Below, piece after piece: positions 1 through 9,571 of a stretch of 64,000 nucleotides of DNA. The notes under the pieces are model-generated. The model was not told the origin of the DNA. It made no database searches and saw nothing but the letters and a program-made list of their open reading frames with translations. The stretch covers positions 1,149,233-1,213,232 of the forward strand of contig CP003316.1 of the NCBI GenBank assembly GCA_000247545.1. The letters run 5' to 3'. Source of the DNA: Pyrobaculum oguniense TE7 (GTDB taxonomy: Archaea; Thermoproteota; Thermoprotei; Thermoproteales; Thermoproteaceae). Positions within the stretch are counted from its first letter, which is position 1, and every line of letters starts with the position of its first letter. A program made the position numbers and the translations under genes.

Positions 1-230
1 GCTAGGTATATCGTATCTGAAGGCGTGCCCGACGTGGCCATTGCCCTAAAGCCGCATAGGTCTGTCTCGTACATCCTAAGCGGCTTGTGGAGGGTGATGC
101 CGAGCCCTGTGGCCGACTTGGGTGACTCCGGCGCAACGACCTCTACAGTGCCGAGGGGGGATGCGAATTCGTAGAGTAGTCTCAGCCCCGGGCTGTGCAC
201 GCCGTCGTCATTTGTAATTAAGATTCTCAC
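1..230 (-). CDS. surE: SurE 5'/3'-nucleotidase, N-terminal part (cut by window edge)
   Basis: SurE is a metal-dependent nucleoside monophosphate phosphatase. Reading leftwards from a GTG at 230, the frame gives the family's N-terminal metal site [14 protein letters not shown], then [12 protein letters not shown] and the motif SGTPSD near residue 70, all characteristic of SurE. The two Asp of NDD and the downstream Ser are the usual metal and phosphate ligands. Only about 76 residues lie inside the window; the rest is beyond position 1. GTG at 230 is chosen because the conserved family start (M-x-I-L-x-T-N-D-D) falls exactly there. The gene is divergent from rps10. The family assignment is strong. 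Confidence 0.9.
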   Translation of the reverse strand, partial: MRILITNDDGVHSPGLRLLYEFASPLGTVEVVAPESPKSATGLGITLHKPLRMYETDLCGFRAMATSGTPSDTIYL

Positions 231-267
231 ACCGATGGGCTGGCGCGTGTTTTTTAAAGCTTTAAGG

Positions 268-276
268 TTTATAAAC
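268..276 (+). promoter_or_regulatory. TATA box for rps10
   Basis: TTTATAAAC is centred 23 nt before the ATG at 295. This spacing puts the transcription start at or next to the start codon, the leaderless arrangement typical of Pyrobaculum. It supports the start at 295 rather than the earlier ATG at 235. Confidence 0.6.
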
Positions 277-294
277 ACACCAGTACCAGCGCCT

Positions 295-615
295 ATGGCC
301 CTTGCGGCTAGGAGGAAAGTAAGGATAAGGCTATACGGCACAAACCCCGCAGATGTAGACCAAGTAGCTAGAGAGATAGTCGACTTGGCAAAGAAGATGG
401 GCGTACAGGTAAGAGGACCAATCCCGCTCCCCACCAGGAGGCTAGTGGTAACAGTGAGGAGAGCCCCGTCTGGGCAGGGATACCACACATATGACCACTG
501 GGAAATGCGCATTTCAAAACGCCTAATAGACATAGAGGCGTCTGAGAGGGTATTGAGGCGTTTGATGACGATAAGGGTGCCGGACACCGTCAAGATAGAA
601 CTCCAGCTTATTTAG
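295..615 (+). CDS. rps10: 30S ribosomal protein S10 (uS10)
   Basis: S10 is a small-subunit ribosomal protein of the 30S head. The 106-residue product has the usual archaeal length and typical motifs: [12 protein letters not shown] near the start, GPIPLPTRR near residue 60, [13 protein letters not shown] near 80, and [11 protein letters not shown] at the C-terminus. The frame opens at ATG 235, but the TATA box at 268-276 and the family N-terminus place the start at ATG 295. The gene stands alone between divergent surE and the downstream release factor, which has its own promoter. Confidence 0.95.
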   Translation: MALAARRKVRIRLYGTNPADVDQVAREIVDLAKKMGVQVRGPIPLPTRRLVVTVRRAPSGQGYHTYDHWEMRISKRLIDIEASERVLRRLMTIRVPDTVKIELQLI

Positions 616-675
616 TCCCACGGCAGGCTTTTGCCGAGATTTTCGCCTATAAGCTGGGTGTAGCGTCTTAGTTAA

Positions 676-685
676 CTTTATAAAG
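676..685 (+). promoter_or_regulatory. TATA box for prf1
   Basis: CTTTATAAAG is centred about 27 nt before the ATG at 708, consistent with a leaderless or nearly leaderless transcript. The rest of the gap 616-707 shows nothing else recognisable. Confidence 0.55.
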
Positions 686-707
686 AGACCTCGCGGTTTT
701 TAAGCCT

Positions 708-1877
708 ATGAGCTTTAATAGGCCGCCTAATGGCGTTTACTACATAAAGACCGCCACGGAGCTGAGGGCGTTTGTGAATGTCTTGAAAAAGTTCCGGGGC
801 TACGCCACTACCCTCATCACTTTGTACATCAACTCGGAGCGTCCTATCCCCGATGTGTTGAATCTGCTAAGATCGGAGTGGTCCACCGCGGCTAACATTA
901 AAGACAAGACGACTAGGACGCACGTCCAGGACACCTTGGAGAGGATTATCAACAACCTCAAGGGCGAGGCGAAGGCTCCTGAAAACGGCATGGCCATCTT
1001 CGCGGGGTTCCACATGATAAACCAGGGCAACTACGAGTGGGTGTACTACGTCGTGGTTCCGCCCCAGCCTATCTACACGTTTAAATACATCTGCGATACT
1101 GCTTTCCACACGGAGATCCTCGAGGAGCAGCTACACGCCGGCGTCACCTACGGCATAGTGGTAGTGGAGAGGGGAGAGGCGGTGATCGCGTTGCTAAAAG
1201 GCGGGCAGTGGGAAGTTGTTAAGACTGTTGAGTTCTTCGTGCCGGGGAAGCACCACGCAGGAGGACAGTCCGCCAACCGCTTTAAGCGCCAGACAGAGCA
1301 CTTAGCCGAGACTTTTTACAAGGTACTGGCTGAGGAGGTCAACAAGATATTCTTACAGATCCCCACGCTGAAGGGGATCATCGTGGCGGGGCCTGGGCCC
1401 ACGAAGGAGGACTTCTTAGAAGAGGGGGGCTTGGACTACCGCCTTAAGGACAAGGTTCTGGCCGTTGTACCTGCGTGCTGCGCCAACGAGTACGGTGTGG
1501 TGGAGGCTATTAGAAACGCCCAGGACCAGCTCAAGGAGAGCGAATACGTCAAGGCAAAGGAGGTTATGGACAAGGTCATGTTCTACGCCGTTAAGAAAAG
1601 CGACTACATTGTATATGGGAGGGACCGAACGCTTAAGGCTCTTCAGATGGGAATGGCGGAGCTGGTGGTAATCGCCGAGGAACTCGGCGAAGACGTAGTT
1701 CTCGACGTAGTAATGAAGGCGGAGGAGAAGGGAATTAAAGTAGAAGTTATACCAAAGGGTGTGGAGGAGTCCAAGACGCTGATGCAGGCATTTGGAGGAT
1801 ACGTGGCGCTTCTTTCAACCCCCGTTTGGGTTCTTGAGCAACAAATTGCGGCAGAAGCCGCCACAACAACGTCATAA
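708..1877 (+). CDS. prf1: Peptide chain release factor aRF1
   Basis: aRF1 recognises all three stop codons in the ribosomal A site and triggers peptide release. The product has 389 residues, close to the usual 370-415. The catalytic GGQ motif is in HHAGGQSANRFKRQ near residue 185. The N-domain decoding loop, usually TASNIKS, reads AANIKDK near residue 65, so the last Ser of NIKS is Asp here. The middle and C domains follow (GPGPTKEDF, then a Pelota-like fold with YGRDRTLKAL near 305). It is monocistronic with its own TATA box. The assignment is secure; only the NIKD variant is unusual. Confidence 0.95.
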   Translation: MSFNRPPNGVYYIKTATELRAFVNVLKKFRGYATTLITLYINSERPIPDVLNLLRSEWSTAANIKDKTTRTHVQDTLERIINNLKGEAKAPENGMAIFAGFHMINQGNYEWVYYVVVPPQPIYTFKYICDTAFHTEILEEQLHAGVTYGIVVVERGEAVIALLKGGQWEVVKTVEFFVPGKHHAGGQSANRFKRQTEHLAETFYKVLAEEVNKIFLQIPTLKGIIVAGPGPTKEDFLEEGGLDYRLKDKVLAVVPACCANEYGVVEAIRNAQDQLKESEYVKAKEVMDKVMFYAVKKSDYIVYGRDRTLKALQMGMAELVVIAEELGEDVVLDVVMKAEEKGIKVEVIPKGVEESKTLMQAFGGYVALLSTPVWVLEQQIAAEAATTTS

Positions 1878-1943
1878 AGAGATAACCCAGAAACTCCTCA
1901 AATAGAGACACCTTGCCGACTTAAGTGCGTCTTTCTGTGTGGG

Positions 1944-4052
1944 TTATAGATGGATAATGTTGTCGGCGACTTCTTCGAATTCGCCTAGGTGAGAGGTGAC
2001 GACTACTGTAGGCACCACAGAGGTTAGGTCTCTTACGAGTTCTACTATCCTTTTTCTGTGTTCTTCGTCTAGGTGTTCTGTCGGCTCGTCTAGCATCATG
2101 AATGGGGCTCCTCCGAGGAGGGCTCTTGCGAGGGCGACGCGGAGGGAGAGAGCTAGGAGGTTCTGCTCGCCTAGGGAGAGCAGGCCGTGGTCAATGTAGC
2201 CGTTTGGGGTGGATATCCTGGCCACGTATCTTCCGTTGGCTTCGACTAGTTGCGCAGACTTAAAGGCGTCCTTGTGTCTTAGCTTCAGGAAGACGTGGTT
2301 GAGCTCCTCGTTTATTGCCCGTAGGAATATCTGCCGAGCCGCGGGCTTTAACTCGGCTAAGGTCCCCCGCACGTTCTTAGCGGCGGCGAGGGCCTTGTCG
2401 AGCTTAGAGAGGTCTTCCCTAGCTTTTTCCAGCTCAGCTACGGCCTCTTGTAGCTCGCGCTCGGTTGATTGAAGTTGCTCTCTAAGTTCCTTTGCCAAGG
2501 TCTGCAACGCCGTGTACTCCCTGTGCCTATCTCTAATGAGTAGGTACTCAGCCTCGGCTTCTTTAAGTAGGGCCTGGGTTTTTTCTAGCTCCTCTTCTAC
2601 TTTCTTGAGCCGCTCGCCCACCTCGCCTATGGCGGCCTCAGCCTCCGCCAGCCTCCGCTTTGCTTTTTCTAACTTGCCCAACACGTCGGCCTCTCTTTCT
2701 ACTAGGGCGGCCAGATAGGCGCGGCGCCTCTCTGTCTCCACTTTGGCCTTGTACATCTTTTCCAGCTCAGCAAGTCTCTTCTTGGCGGAGGGAAGGTCCA
2801 CGTTGAGGTATTCTCTGTAGGTCTGGTAGGCGCGGTCTAGAGATTCAAGTCTCTTAATCTCGTCTTTTAGCTCCTCGATTAATGAGGCTAGTCTTTTTTC
2901 CTCCTTTTCTAGGCCGATAATCTCTAGTTCATGTCTTCTCACCGCCTCGGGGCGGAGGGGGGAGCCGCAAACTGGACATACACCGCCTTCGGCTCTGCTG
3001 GTGAGCCTCACCACGTCCCTCAACAGCTCAAGCCGCGACTTAACCTCGGCAAGCCTCCTCGAGAAGTCTTCAAGTCTCCGCCTCGCCTCCTCGAGCCTAG
3101 AGGGATCGTAGCTCTTTACCTCCAGCGGTATCTTCTCAACTACGGACACTACTTGTCGTAGTTCAAAATACTCCTTCTCGACGTCGCCGAATGTGGGGAG
3201 AGTTTTGAGCTCTTGAGCAGCCTTGCGGATCTTCTCCAGCTCCTCTTCTAGCTGTTCCACATCTTTCTCAGCCTCTAGGGCGGCGTGGGCCAGCTCCTCG
3301 AGTCTCCTCTCCAGTTGATCTCTTTCTGCCAACAAGACGTTGTGCCTATCCCTCAGCTCCAGGTACCTTCTCTCCGCCTCGGGTAGCCGGTTTTGATAGG
3401 GCTCAAGTTCCCTTAGCTTAGCCTCCACCTCCCCCAGCCTTCGGCGGAGGTCTTCCAGCCTCGACCGGAGGGGCTGGAGGCGTTTTTCAAGCTCCTCGGC
3501 TCTCCCCCCAACCCTCTCTCTCCTGGCCCTAAGCTCGTTGTAGACGTCTCTGTACAGCTCGTCTACCTTGTCAAACTCGTCGAGCCTCAAAATCCTGTCT
3601 AGATACTCAGCCTCCTGTAGTATTCTCCTCAACTCGCCCTGGCGGATGTAAAGAAGATGTCGAAACTCCTCTACGCCTATCCCCAACTTCGTCACCACGG
3701 CGGCTGTGACGTCCGCATCGCCCCTAGCGATAATAGAGCCGTTTACGGCCATGTAGGTGCCGGAGGGGGAGGTGCCGCTTTCCCCAAAACGTCTGGCAAT
3801 CACCACCTCGCCTCCCTGGTAGCTGAGATATAGCCTAACCTCGCCCGCCGTGGATCCCCGGCGCAGGTAGTCCGACCACTTTGAGCCCACCTTCCTTACC
3901 CAAGTAGAGCCGAAGAGGGCAACTGATATGGCCTCCATCAGCGACGTCTTGCCTGAGCCGTTTGGCCCATAGATGAAGTTGACCCCCTCGCCAAATCTAA
4001 AAGCCGCCTTGGCATGCGCCTTGAAATTAATTAGCTCCACCCGCCTAATCAT
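1944..4052 (-). CDS. rad50: DNA double-strand break repair ATPase Rad50
   Basis: Rad50 is the SMC-like ATPase that works with Mre11 to tether and process DNA ends. Walker A GPNGSGKT is at residues 29-36, followed by a Q-loop region near residue 145 (YIRQGEL). Long heptad coiled coils flank a zinc hook CPVC at 359-362. The ABC signature LSLGEQ is near 625 and Walker B with D-loop (MLDEPTEHLD) near 655. At 702 residues it is short compared with the roughly 850-900 of many archaeal Rad50s, mostly through shorter coiled coils. Its start overlaps the end of mre11 by 8 nt. It is the last gene of the nurA-herA-mre11-rad50 operon. Confidence 0.95.
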   Translation of the reverse strand: MIRRVELINFKAHAKAAFRFGEGVNFIYGPNGSGKTSLMEAISVALFGSTWVRKVGSKWSDYLRRGSTAGEVRLYLSYQGGEVVIARRFGESGTSPSGTYMAVNGSIIARGDADVTAAVVTKLGIGVEEFRHLLYIRQGELRRILQEAEYLDRILRLDEFDKVDELYRDVYNELRARRERVGGRAEELEKRLQPLRSRLEDLRRRLGEVEAKLRELEPYQNRLPEAERRYLELRDRHNVLLAERDQLERRLEELAHAALEAEKDVEQLEEELEKIRKAAQELKTLPTFGDVEKEYFELRQVVSVVEKIPLEVKSYDPSRLEEARRRLEDFSRRLAEVKSRLELLRDVVRLTSRAEGGVCPVCGSPLRPEAVRRHELEIIGLEKEEKRLASLIEELKDEIKRLESLDRAYQTYREYLNVDLPSAKKRLAELEKMYKAKVETERRRAYLAALVEREADVLGKLEKAKRRLAEAEAAIGEVGERLKKVEEELEKTQALLKEAEAEYLLIRDRHREYTALQTLAKELREQLQSTERELQEAVAELEKAREDLSKLDKALAAAKNVRGTLAELKPAARQIFLRAINEELNHVFLKLRHKDAFKSAQLVEANGRYVARISTPNGYIDHGLLSLGEQNLLALSLRVALARALLGGAPFMMLDEPTEHLDEEHRKRIVELVRDLTSVVPTVVVTSHLGEFEEVADNIIHL

Positions 4053-5199
4053 ACAGCGCCTTAAGCACTAGTCTATACGCCGCTTCCCTCTCCCCCTCCC
4101 TCACCAGCTCCATCGCCTTTATCACCACCTCTGCGTGTTCCCCCAGCTTCTCCCTAAGTAACCGCCACAGCTCCTCAAAGGCAGATCCGCGCAGTGCCAC
4201 GGCCCTCTGGGGGGCTGATGTGCGGTCCACTACATCGACATAAAGCGCCTTTGTAAACGCTGCTGCCAACTGCCTTGTTTTTACCCCCTCCTCGGCGGTG
4301 CCCATGATCTCGAGCCTAACAACTGCCCCGGGCTTGTCGAAGAGCCTAGCCGCCTCTTCTACCGCGCCGGCCAGCTCCTTGCCCTCTCTGACGTAGATTC
4401 TCAGCCTATACAACGGCCTCGAATCCGGAAGAGGTATAGACTTGACCGAGACCCCCCTCCCCGCCGCGTCTATCAAGACTACGCCCTTAGTTGCCCTTTC
4501 TTGGACCTTATTAAACCTCCCCACGTATTCCCAGGTCTCGAACTCGCCTGAGTCCCACACCTCTATTGACCCGGCCCACACGGCACCAATGGGGTGCTTA
4601 GCGAAGTGGTCATGTATGTGACCAGCCGCTATATGGATGTAGGAAAGCCCCTGGAAGACTGACTGAGGCATAGTGTAGTCATCTTCCTCTGCGGGGTACC
4701 GCGCCTGCACGCCTTCAACCGCTTGGTGAATTGCCAACAAAGCGCCTGGAGGGGCCTTCTGCAGTAGCTTTCGGTACTCCGCCGCGTAGTCCCTCGGCGT
4801 GGCGCAGGCGCCGAAGAGGACCAAGCCGCCGAGATCGGCGGGGCTCCAGCAGAGGAGCTTTGCAAGTTTTACACGGTCTAGAAGTCTCAACACCGTATCG
4901 CCGGCGCAACTCCCCCCGCACTGCTCCGCCTCTGCCCTGTACCTCACGTAGCTGAAGTCGTGATTCCCTCCAATGACGTAGACGGGCAGCTCTACCCCCT
5001 CCACGGCCTCGACAAAGCGCAACATAGCCCTGGTGGAGGGCCTCCTGGAGTCGAAAACGTCGCCGGTTATTACAACGGCGTCTGCCGTTTTCCCCCTCAT
5101 AAGGCCTTCGCGGAACGCCCTGTAGTAATCCTCCTCCCTCTCGGGGAGGCCGTACTGCGCTCTGCCCAAGTGGGCATCTGACATGTGTAGAATTTTCAT
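4045..5199 (-). CDS. mre11: DNA double-strand break repair nuclease Mre11
   Basis: Mre11 is the Mn-dependent exo/endonuclease partner of Rad50. Calcineurin-like phosphoesterase motifs are complete: DxH at Asp8/His10, GD at 46-47, GNHD at 78-81, a lone His near 158, and GHIHDH with His194 and His196. A capping and Rad50-binding C-terminal region follows, for 384 residues in total. It overlaps herA by 4 nt (ATGA) and rad50 by 8 nt, which suggests translational coupling and stoichiometric synthesis. The assignment is secure from the motifs and the archaeal operon order. Confidence 0.95.
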   Translation of the reverse strand: MKILHMSDAHLGRAQYGLPEREEDYYRAFREGLMRGKTADAVVITGDVFDSRRPSTRAMLRFVEAVEGVELPVYVIGGNHDFSYVRYRAEAEQCGGSCAGDTVLRLLDRVKLAKLLCWSPADLGGLVLFGACATPRDYAAEYRKLLQKAPPGALLAIHQAVEGVQARYPAEEDDYTMPQSVFQGLSYIHIAAGHIHDHFAKHPIGAVWAGSIEVWDSGEFETWEYVGRFNKVQERATKGVVLIDAAGRGVSVKSIPLPDSRPLYRLRIYVREGKELAGAVEEAARLFDKPGAVVRLEIMGTAEEGVKTRQLAAAFTKALYVDVVDRTSAPQRAVALRGSAFEELWRLLREKLGEHAEVVIKAMELVREGEREAAYRLVLKALYD

Positions 5200-7046
5200 A
5201 CCACCTCTAGCGCCTCTTCAAGTGCCTTATACACGTGGCTACACGGCTTGCCGACGCCGCAGACACTACAGCGGGGGGAGCCGCCCTCGATTACCACGTC
5301 CACTTCCCTATCCCCGTCGAGGAGCTTAATGACGATTTTATTCCCCTCCCTCTTTTTGTGGAGTAGCCTCATTCTAGATGCCGACAGCATAACGCTTGGA
5401 GGAGGCGGGCTGTTGAATATCCTCCTCCACATCTGCGCCACGTCGGCGGTCTTATCCACCTTCCACGCCGTTGTGAGATCTATGTCAGATCCGCCGTATT
5501 CAAGCACCCTGTCCCTCACCTTTATCACTACGGGGAGTTTCACGATGGGTCCCAACACCACAGCCTCGCCCACGTCCAGCCCGGGCAGGTTTTCTAGAAA
5601 CTCCTGCGCCAACAGTTCGCTACTCTCTCTAACCGCCTCTTGGTCTTTGGGGTTGACTATACGCATTATTACTTGGCTCTGGCACTGGCTAATTATGTCA
5701 GGATCGACCTTGCTAGGTCTCTGGCTTATAATTACGAGGTAGGCGCCGAACTTACGCCCTTCTGAGGCGACTCGGGACAAGGCCTCGTAAGACCTCGTCT
5801 TTCTTAGCGCCTTCGGAGGGGCGAATCTGTGAGCCTCCTCTACGAACAAGACTATGGGCCACGGGAGTTGGTACCCCTTTAACCCCCTGACGTGGTTCAC
5901 CCTAGCTTGGAAGAGCCTATTCACCAAGTGCGACACCACGTAGTCCTGGACCTCCTCGTTTACCCCTGCCAGGTTGATAATCGTAATGTCGCCCAGAAGC
6001 TTCGAGAGAGGGGTTGACCTAGACGAGAAGACCCCCAGCCTAGACAGCTTTTTTAAATATGTCAACGCGCTGAAAATGGCGTGTCTGTCCTTGGCGGCGA
6101 GTTGCTTTAAATCGCTTAGGGGAAAATCTCCCTCGGCCTTGTGAGCGCCGTCGTTGATCCCTTTGTACTGCTGGAAGAGTTTTTGCAAGGCGTTTTCCCC
6201 CCTCATGGCTGTGTAGAGGACTCTTTTCATAAAGGCCAAGCCGACTTTTTCCCCAGTGGCTTTCCTAACCTTCTTCGCATAGGACCATGCGAGGTAGATT
6301 GCATATCTTATCTTCTTAGCGCCAGGCGGTACGCCCGCGGCGTTTGCCAACGCTTCTGGATCACTGTCAAGAACGCCTATCTTGTACATTAAGTCCCCCA
6401 CGTGGTGTTTCGACACCTTCACAACCCTCGCAGTGAAGGGACCTAGGCGGTGTATTGAGTCTTTTATTGCGACGTATTCGCCGTGTGGGTCTATGACCAC
6501 AATTTTAGCCCCTCGTCTCAGCAACTCCTCTATCAACACCACCGAAAACCAAGTCTTGCCACTGCCCGTCGCCGCAATTACCGCAAGGTGTCTCCTAATA
6601 CCGTTTATATCTAGACACACAGCCACATCGCGGCTTGCAAGCTTGCCAACACACAGCCCGTTCTCCACCTTAAACAGTTCGGCGATTTGTTCGTTCTCCG
6701 CCAAGTAGACCGGCGAACCTATCCTCGGCGGCTGCTTCGGTTGCCTCAACTCACCGTTTAGCACATAGCCAAGCACCTTGACCTTGGCAATCTGAACTTC
6801 CAAAATATTACTAGAGACCTCTTGTATGACGGTGTAGAGCGGCAGATCCCTCTTCACCGAGTAGGGGTCGCGGTAAAGCTTTACTATCTGGCCCAGTAAA
6901 CTGACGTTTACAAGCTCGCCGGAGGCGTTGTCGAGCTCCACGTGGTCAACCACCACGTAGTCGTATAGACTAACAGGCCTCTCGGGGTCCAGCGTCGCCA
7001 CGAACTCAAATGGCGTCGCTGTGGCTACGACGTAGCCGATTCTCAT
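5196..7046 (-). CDS. herA: DNA translocase/helicase HerA with C-terminal SWIM-like zinc finger
   Basis: HerA is a hexameric FtsK-like ATPase that works with NurA to resect DNA ends. An N-terminal HAS-barrel (about 1-130) is followed by Walker A ATGSGKT near 159-165, Walker B IVLFVEEAHRF near 405, and the arginine-finger region SQRPSKVDPDIISQC near 450. At 616 residues it is longer than the usual ~500. The extra C-terminal end has Cys593, Cys596, Cys602 and His604 (CSVC-x5-CSH followed by VYKALEEAL) behind a short beta-rich stretch, which resembles a SWIM zinc finger. It overlaps nurA and mre11 by 4 nt each. Confidence 0.93.
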   Translation of the reverse strand: MRIGYVVATATPFEFVATLDPERPVSLYDYVVVDHVELDNASGELVNVSLLGQIVKLYRDPYSVKRDLPLYTVIQEVSSNILEVQIAKVKVLGYVLNGELRQPKQPPRIGSPVYLAENEQIAELFKVENGLCVGKLASRDVAVCLDINGIRRHLAVIAATGSGKTWFSVVLIEELLRRGAKIVVIDPHGEYVAIKDSIHRLGPFTARVVKVSKHHVGDLMYKIGVLDSDPEALANAAGVPPGAKKIRYAIYLAWSYAKKVRKATGEKVGLAFMKRVLYTAMRGENALQKLFQQYKGINDGAHKAEGDFPLSDLKQLAAKDRHAIFSALTYLKKLSRLGVFSSRSTPLSKLLGDITIINLAGVNEEVQDYVVSHLVNRLFQARVNHVRGLKGYQLPWPIVLFVEEAHRFAPPKALRKTRSYEALSRVASEGRKFGAYLVIISQRPSKVDPDIISQCQSQVIMRIVNPKDQEAVRESSELLAQEFLENLPGLDVGEAVVLGPIVKLPVVIKVRDRVLEYGGSDIDLTTAWKVDKTADVAQMWRRIFNSPPPPSVMLSASRMRLLHKKREGNKIVIKLLDGDREVDVVIEGGSPRCSVCGVGKPCSHVYKALEEALEVV

Positions 7047-8332
7047 ACCCCCCAGGCCAGCTTCAGCCTCCTCCCCATCTCCACCCCGCCCGCCATGTTT
7101 TTGAGATAGACGGCGTACTCAGATAGGTGGCTCGCTCTAAAAGAAGCAACGGCGTGGGCGTACCACAGCCACGCGTTGTAGTGGATGGGGTCGCGGTACT
7201 GGGTTGCGAGTAGCCCAACAATATCGCCGACGCGGGCCGGGGGGTAGAAGGCCTTCACAGCCGCGCCGTCGAACATCTTAGTCCCCTCTGCGGGAATTTC
7301 CACCAGCAAAGGAGTGTCGTCGCCCCCAAATTTGACGTAGAGGAAGTATATCTTGGGTATTACCTCCAGCGCCTCCCTTATCATCCCCACCACGTCTTGG
7401 CTGTACTGCTCTTTCAGCCTGAATATCAGCGAGTCCTCCAGCCTATCCTCAGCCGCCTTCACAAGCTTGTCCACTGTTGTAAGGCCCTTGTAATTCATGT
7501 ATGCGTCGCACCCACCCACTAACATAGGCACAGTGTAGCTTCCCGGCGGCAACAACTGCCCCAAGAGCTCGGAGTCTGTGATAGAGGGGGTAATAAGCAT
7601 GGCAAGCAACCTAGAGCTCTCGTAGTCGTGTCCCCTTAACTGCTTGTATAGTTCAAGCAACTCCTTCCTAAACCTCCTAATCCACAAGACTGAGTACCAC
7701 TGAAGCCCCCTCTGATAGATCGGGTCCCTCTGCCTTGCGCTCAGCTTCTCAAATATGACATGTTCTTTCAAAAGCTTGAAGCTGTGATCCTTCGAAACGA
7801 AGATGAGCTTAGTCCCACGCCTCTGGGCCGTGCCTATAAGCCTCGCCAAAAGGTACAGAGCAGCGGCGAGCTCTGGGATGTAGTACAAATTTTGAAACTC
7901 CCTGGCGAGTATTAGGTTGTGGACAAGTCTGACTGTCTTGGCGTAGAGAGAGCCGTCCATCAACAATACGTCTACGCTGTGCCTCTCTATAGCCTTTATC
8001 CCTACAAGAGACTCCACAATCACGAGATACGCCCACGGCATAGACGCCGATTCCACCTTCGCGATGTCAGCCTCGAACTCCCTCTCCACAAACCCGGGGC
8101 CAACCGCCGCGGCTCTCGCTAACACTACCTGGTGCCCGTTAGCCAACTTCAACATACCGATCCCGCCGTCTACGCCGGCTACCAGCAAGCTGCCGCCGGT
8201 GTATGGCTCAACCTTTTTGTACTGCACACTGTCTTCCAAACTCGTGATAGGGTAGTCATGCTGTGAACGGCTAAGATAGGCTTTTAACTTCCTCTCGGCG
8301 TGCGTTATAAACATGTCAAAAAAGTGGTCCAC
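7043..8332 (-). CDS. nurA: 5'-3' end-resection nuclease NurA
   Basis: NurA is the RNase H-like dimeric nuclease that docks on HerA. The frame shows the NurA-domain metal site in VAGVDGGIG, then DVLLMDGSLY and the downstream VSKDHSFKLL, in the family order, with a C-terminal Asp/His region before the stop. The frame is open to 8479, but a TATA box (CTATATAAGG at about 8351-8360 on this strand) puts the transcription start near 8333, exactly at an in-frame GTG at 8332. This gives 429 residues. An ATG at 8314 is the alternative. It is the first gene of the resection operon and overlaps herA by 4 nt. Confidence 0.9.
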   Translation of the reverse strand: MDHFFDMFITHAERKLKAYLSRSQHDYPITSLEDSVQYKKVEPYTGGSLLVAGVDGGIGMLKLANGHQVVLARAAAVGPGFVEREFEADIAKVESASMPWAYLVIVESLVGIKAIERHSVDVLLMDGSLYAKTVRLVHNLILAREFQNLYYIPELAAALYLLARLIGTAQRRGTKLIFVSKDHSFKLLKEHVIFEKLSARQRDPIYQRGLQWYSVLWIRRFRKELLELYKQLRGHDYESSRLLAMLITPSITDSELLGQLLPPGSYTVPMLVGGCDAYMNYKGLTTVDKLVKAAEDRLEDSLIFRLKEQYSQDVVGMIREALEVIPKIYFLYVKFGGDDTPLLVEIPAEGTKMFDGAAVKAFYPPARVGDIVGLLATQYRDPIHYNAWLWYAHAVASFRASHLSEYAVYLKNMAGGVEMGRRLKLAWGV

Positions 8333-8465
8333 AGCTATTTTATCCACAGTCCTTATATAGCTGGGGAATAAGCATACCTCAGGAGAGGGGGCTGAAACTT
8401 TCAAATAACTGGGAGGGGAACAAGGCCGCCATAAAAACATTTTTAGAATACACGCAAAACAACAA
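8333..8465. promoter_or_regulatory. Divergent promoter region, nurA operon / moxR operon
   Basis: This 133-bp gap separates two divergent operons. The nurA TATA box is at about 8351-8360, read leftwards. A weaker A/T-rich box (ATAAAAACATTTTTAG, about 8431-8446) serves the gene beginning at GTG 8466. No further element was recognised. Confidence 0.5.
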
Positions 8466-9571
8466 GTGCAAGATCTCACTCAGAAGGTGCCGGAAGTGAG
8501 GAAAACGCTAGAGTCGATGTTCTTCAAGTTCTCCGATGAAATTACGGCAAGCCTCACCTCCATACTCACAAGGGAGAACTTCATCCTGATAGGACCTCCA
8601 GGCACTGCCAAGACTATGCTCGTGGCCTCCATCTCCAAGCTACTAAAGGCCAAGTGGTTTTACAGACTCCTCACCAAGTTCACCGAGATAGAAGAGATCA
8701 TCGGCCCAATCGACGTGGTGGAGCTGTTGAAGGGCAACGTCAAGAGGATCTACACAAATTCCATCGTAGAGGCCGACTTCGCCCTGCTGGACGAGGTCTT
8801 CAACGCCTCCAGCGCGATTTTGAACACCATGCTCACAATCCTCAACGAGAGGGTCATCTACGACGGGGGCAACATCATACCCGTAAAGACCTGGACCGTC
8901 TTCGGCGCAACCAACAGAATCCCCGACGAGGAGGAGCTACAAGCCCTCTACGACCGCTTCCCCCTCAGGGTGTTTACCAAGTACGCCAACCCAGAGGAGA
9001 CTGCCGACTTGATTAAGGCGGGGCTGAGGCTGAGGAGGGAGTTCGACACGTTGAAGCCTATCATGACCATGGACGAGGTGAAGAAGCTGAACGAGCTCAT
9101 ACAGAACTACATATACGAAAACATGGACACCTTGGTTAAGCACATCTCGCCCATAGTGGCTTCTTATCTAGACCACGTAGTGATATCTAACCGGACGAGG
9201 GTCAAGGTGCCGCTGTATGTCGTGTCTTACCTCACAGTGGTCGGGATAAAGCCCTCTGAGATAGACACGGCCACTATCAGGGCGGGCACCTTAAAGGTGT
9301 TGAAGTACCTGGTTAAGGACAGGGAGGACCTCTCGGAGTACGAGTCTTTCCTAGCCACCCACATGCCGGGTAACCTCTCCGTGCTATACGACTTGCTGAG
9401 CGAGATAAAGGCGCTTATTGCCAACAACGCCTTGTCTATAGCCAAGGAGAAGCTAAAAGAGGCCTACGAGCTATTCGAAAAGGCTGTGTCAGACCCCGTC
9501 ATGTACCGCTTCTTCCAAGTGGAAATCGAGGAGGTGAGGTCAACCCTAGATATGTTGAAGAGCCAGGTATA
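8466..9571 (+). CDS. MoxR-family AAA+ ATPase
   Basis: This is a MoxR-type AAA+ ATPase, a chaperone-like family that acts with VWA-domain partners on protein or cofactor maturation. Walker A GPPGTAKT is at 43-50, Walker B FALLDEVFNAS near 105, sensor 1 FGATNRIPDEEEL near 145, and the arginine-finger region ALYDRFPLRVF near 165. At 368 residues the length is typical. The GTG start at 8466 is the first codon after the divergent promoter. It lies directly against the VWA gene (start 9572), the usual MoxR-VWA pairing. The substrate is unknown; no metalloenzyme that obviously needs it is adjacent. Confidence 0.88.

Noticed and set aside
8333-8479. A Cys-rich N-terminal extension of NurA up to 8479
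   Set aside because: It would overlap the start of the divergent MoxR gene and contain the nurA TATA box; the TATA spacing places the start at GTG 8332.
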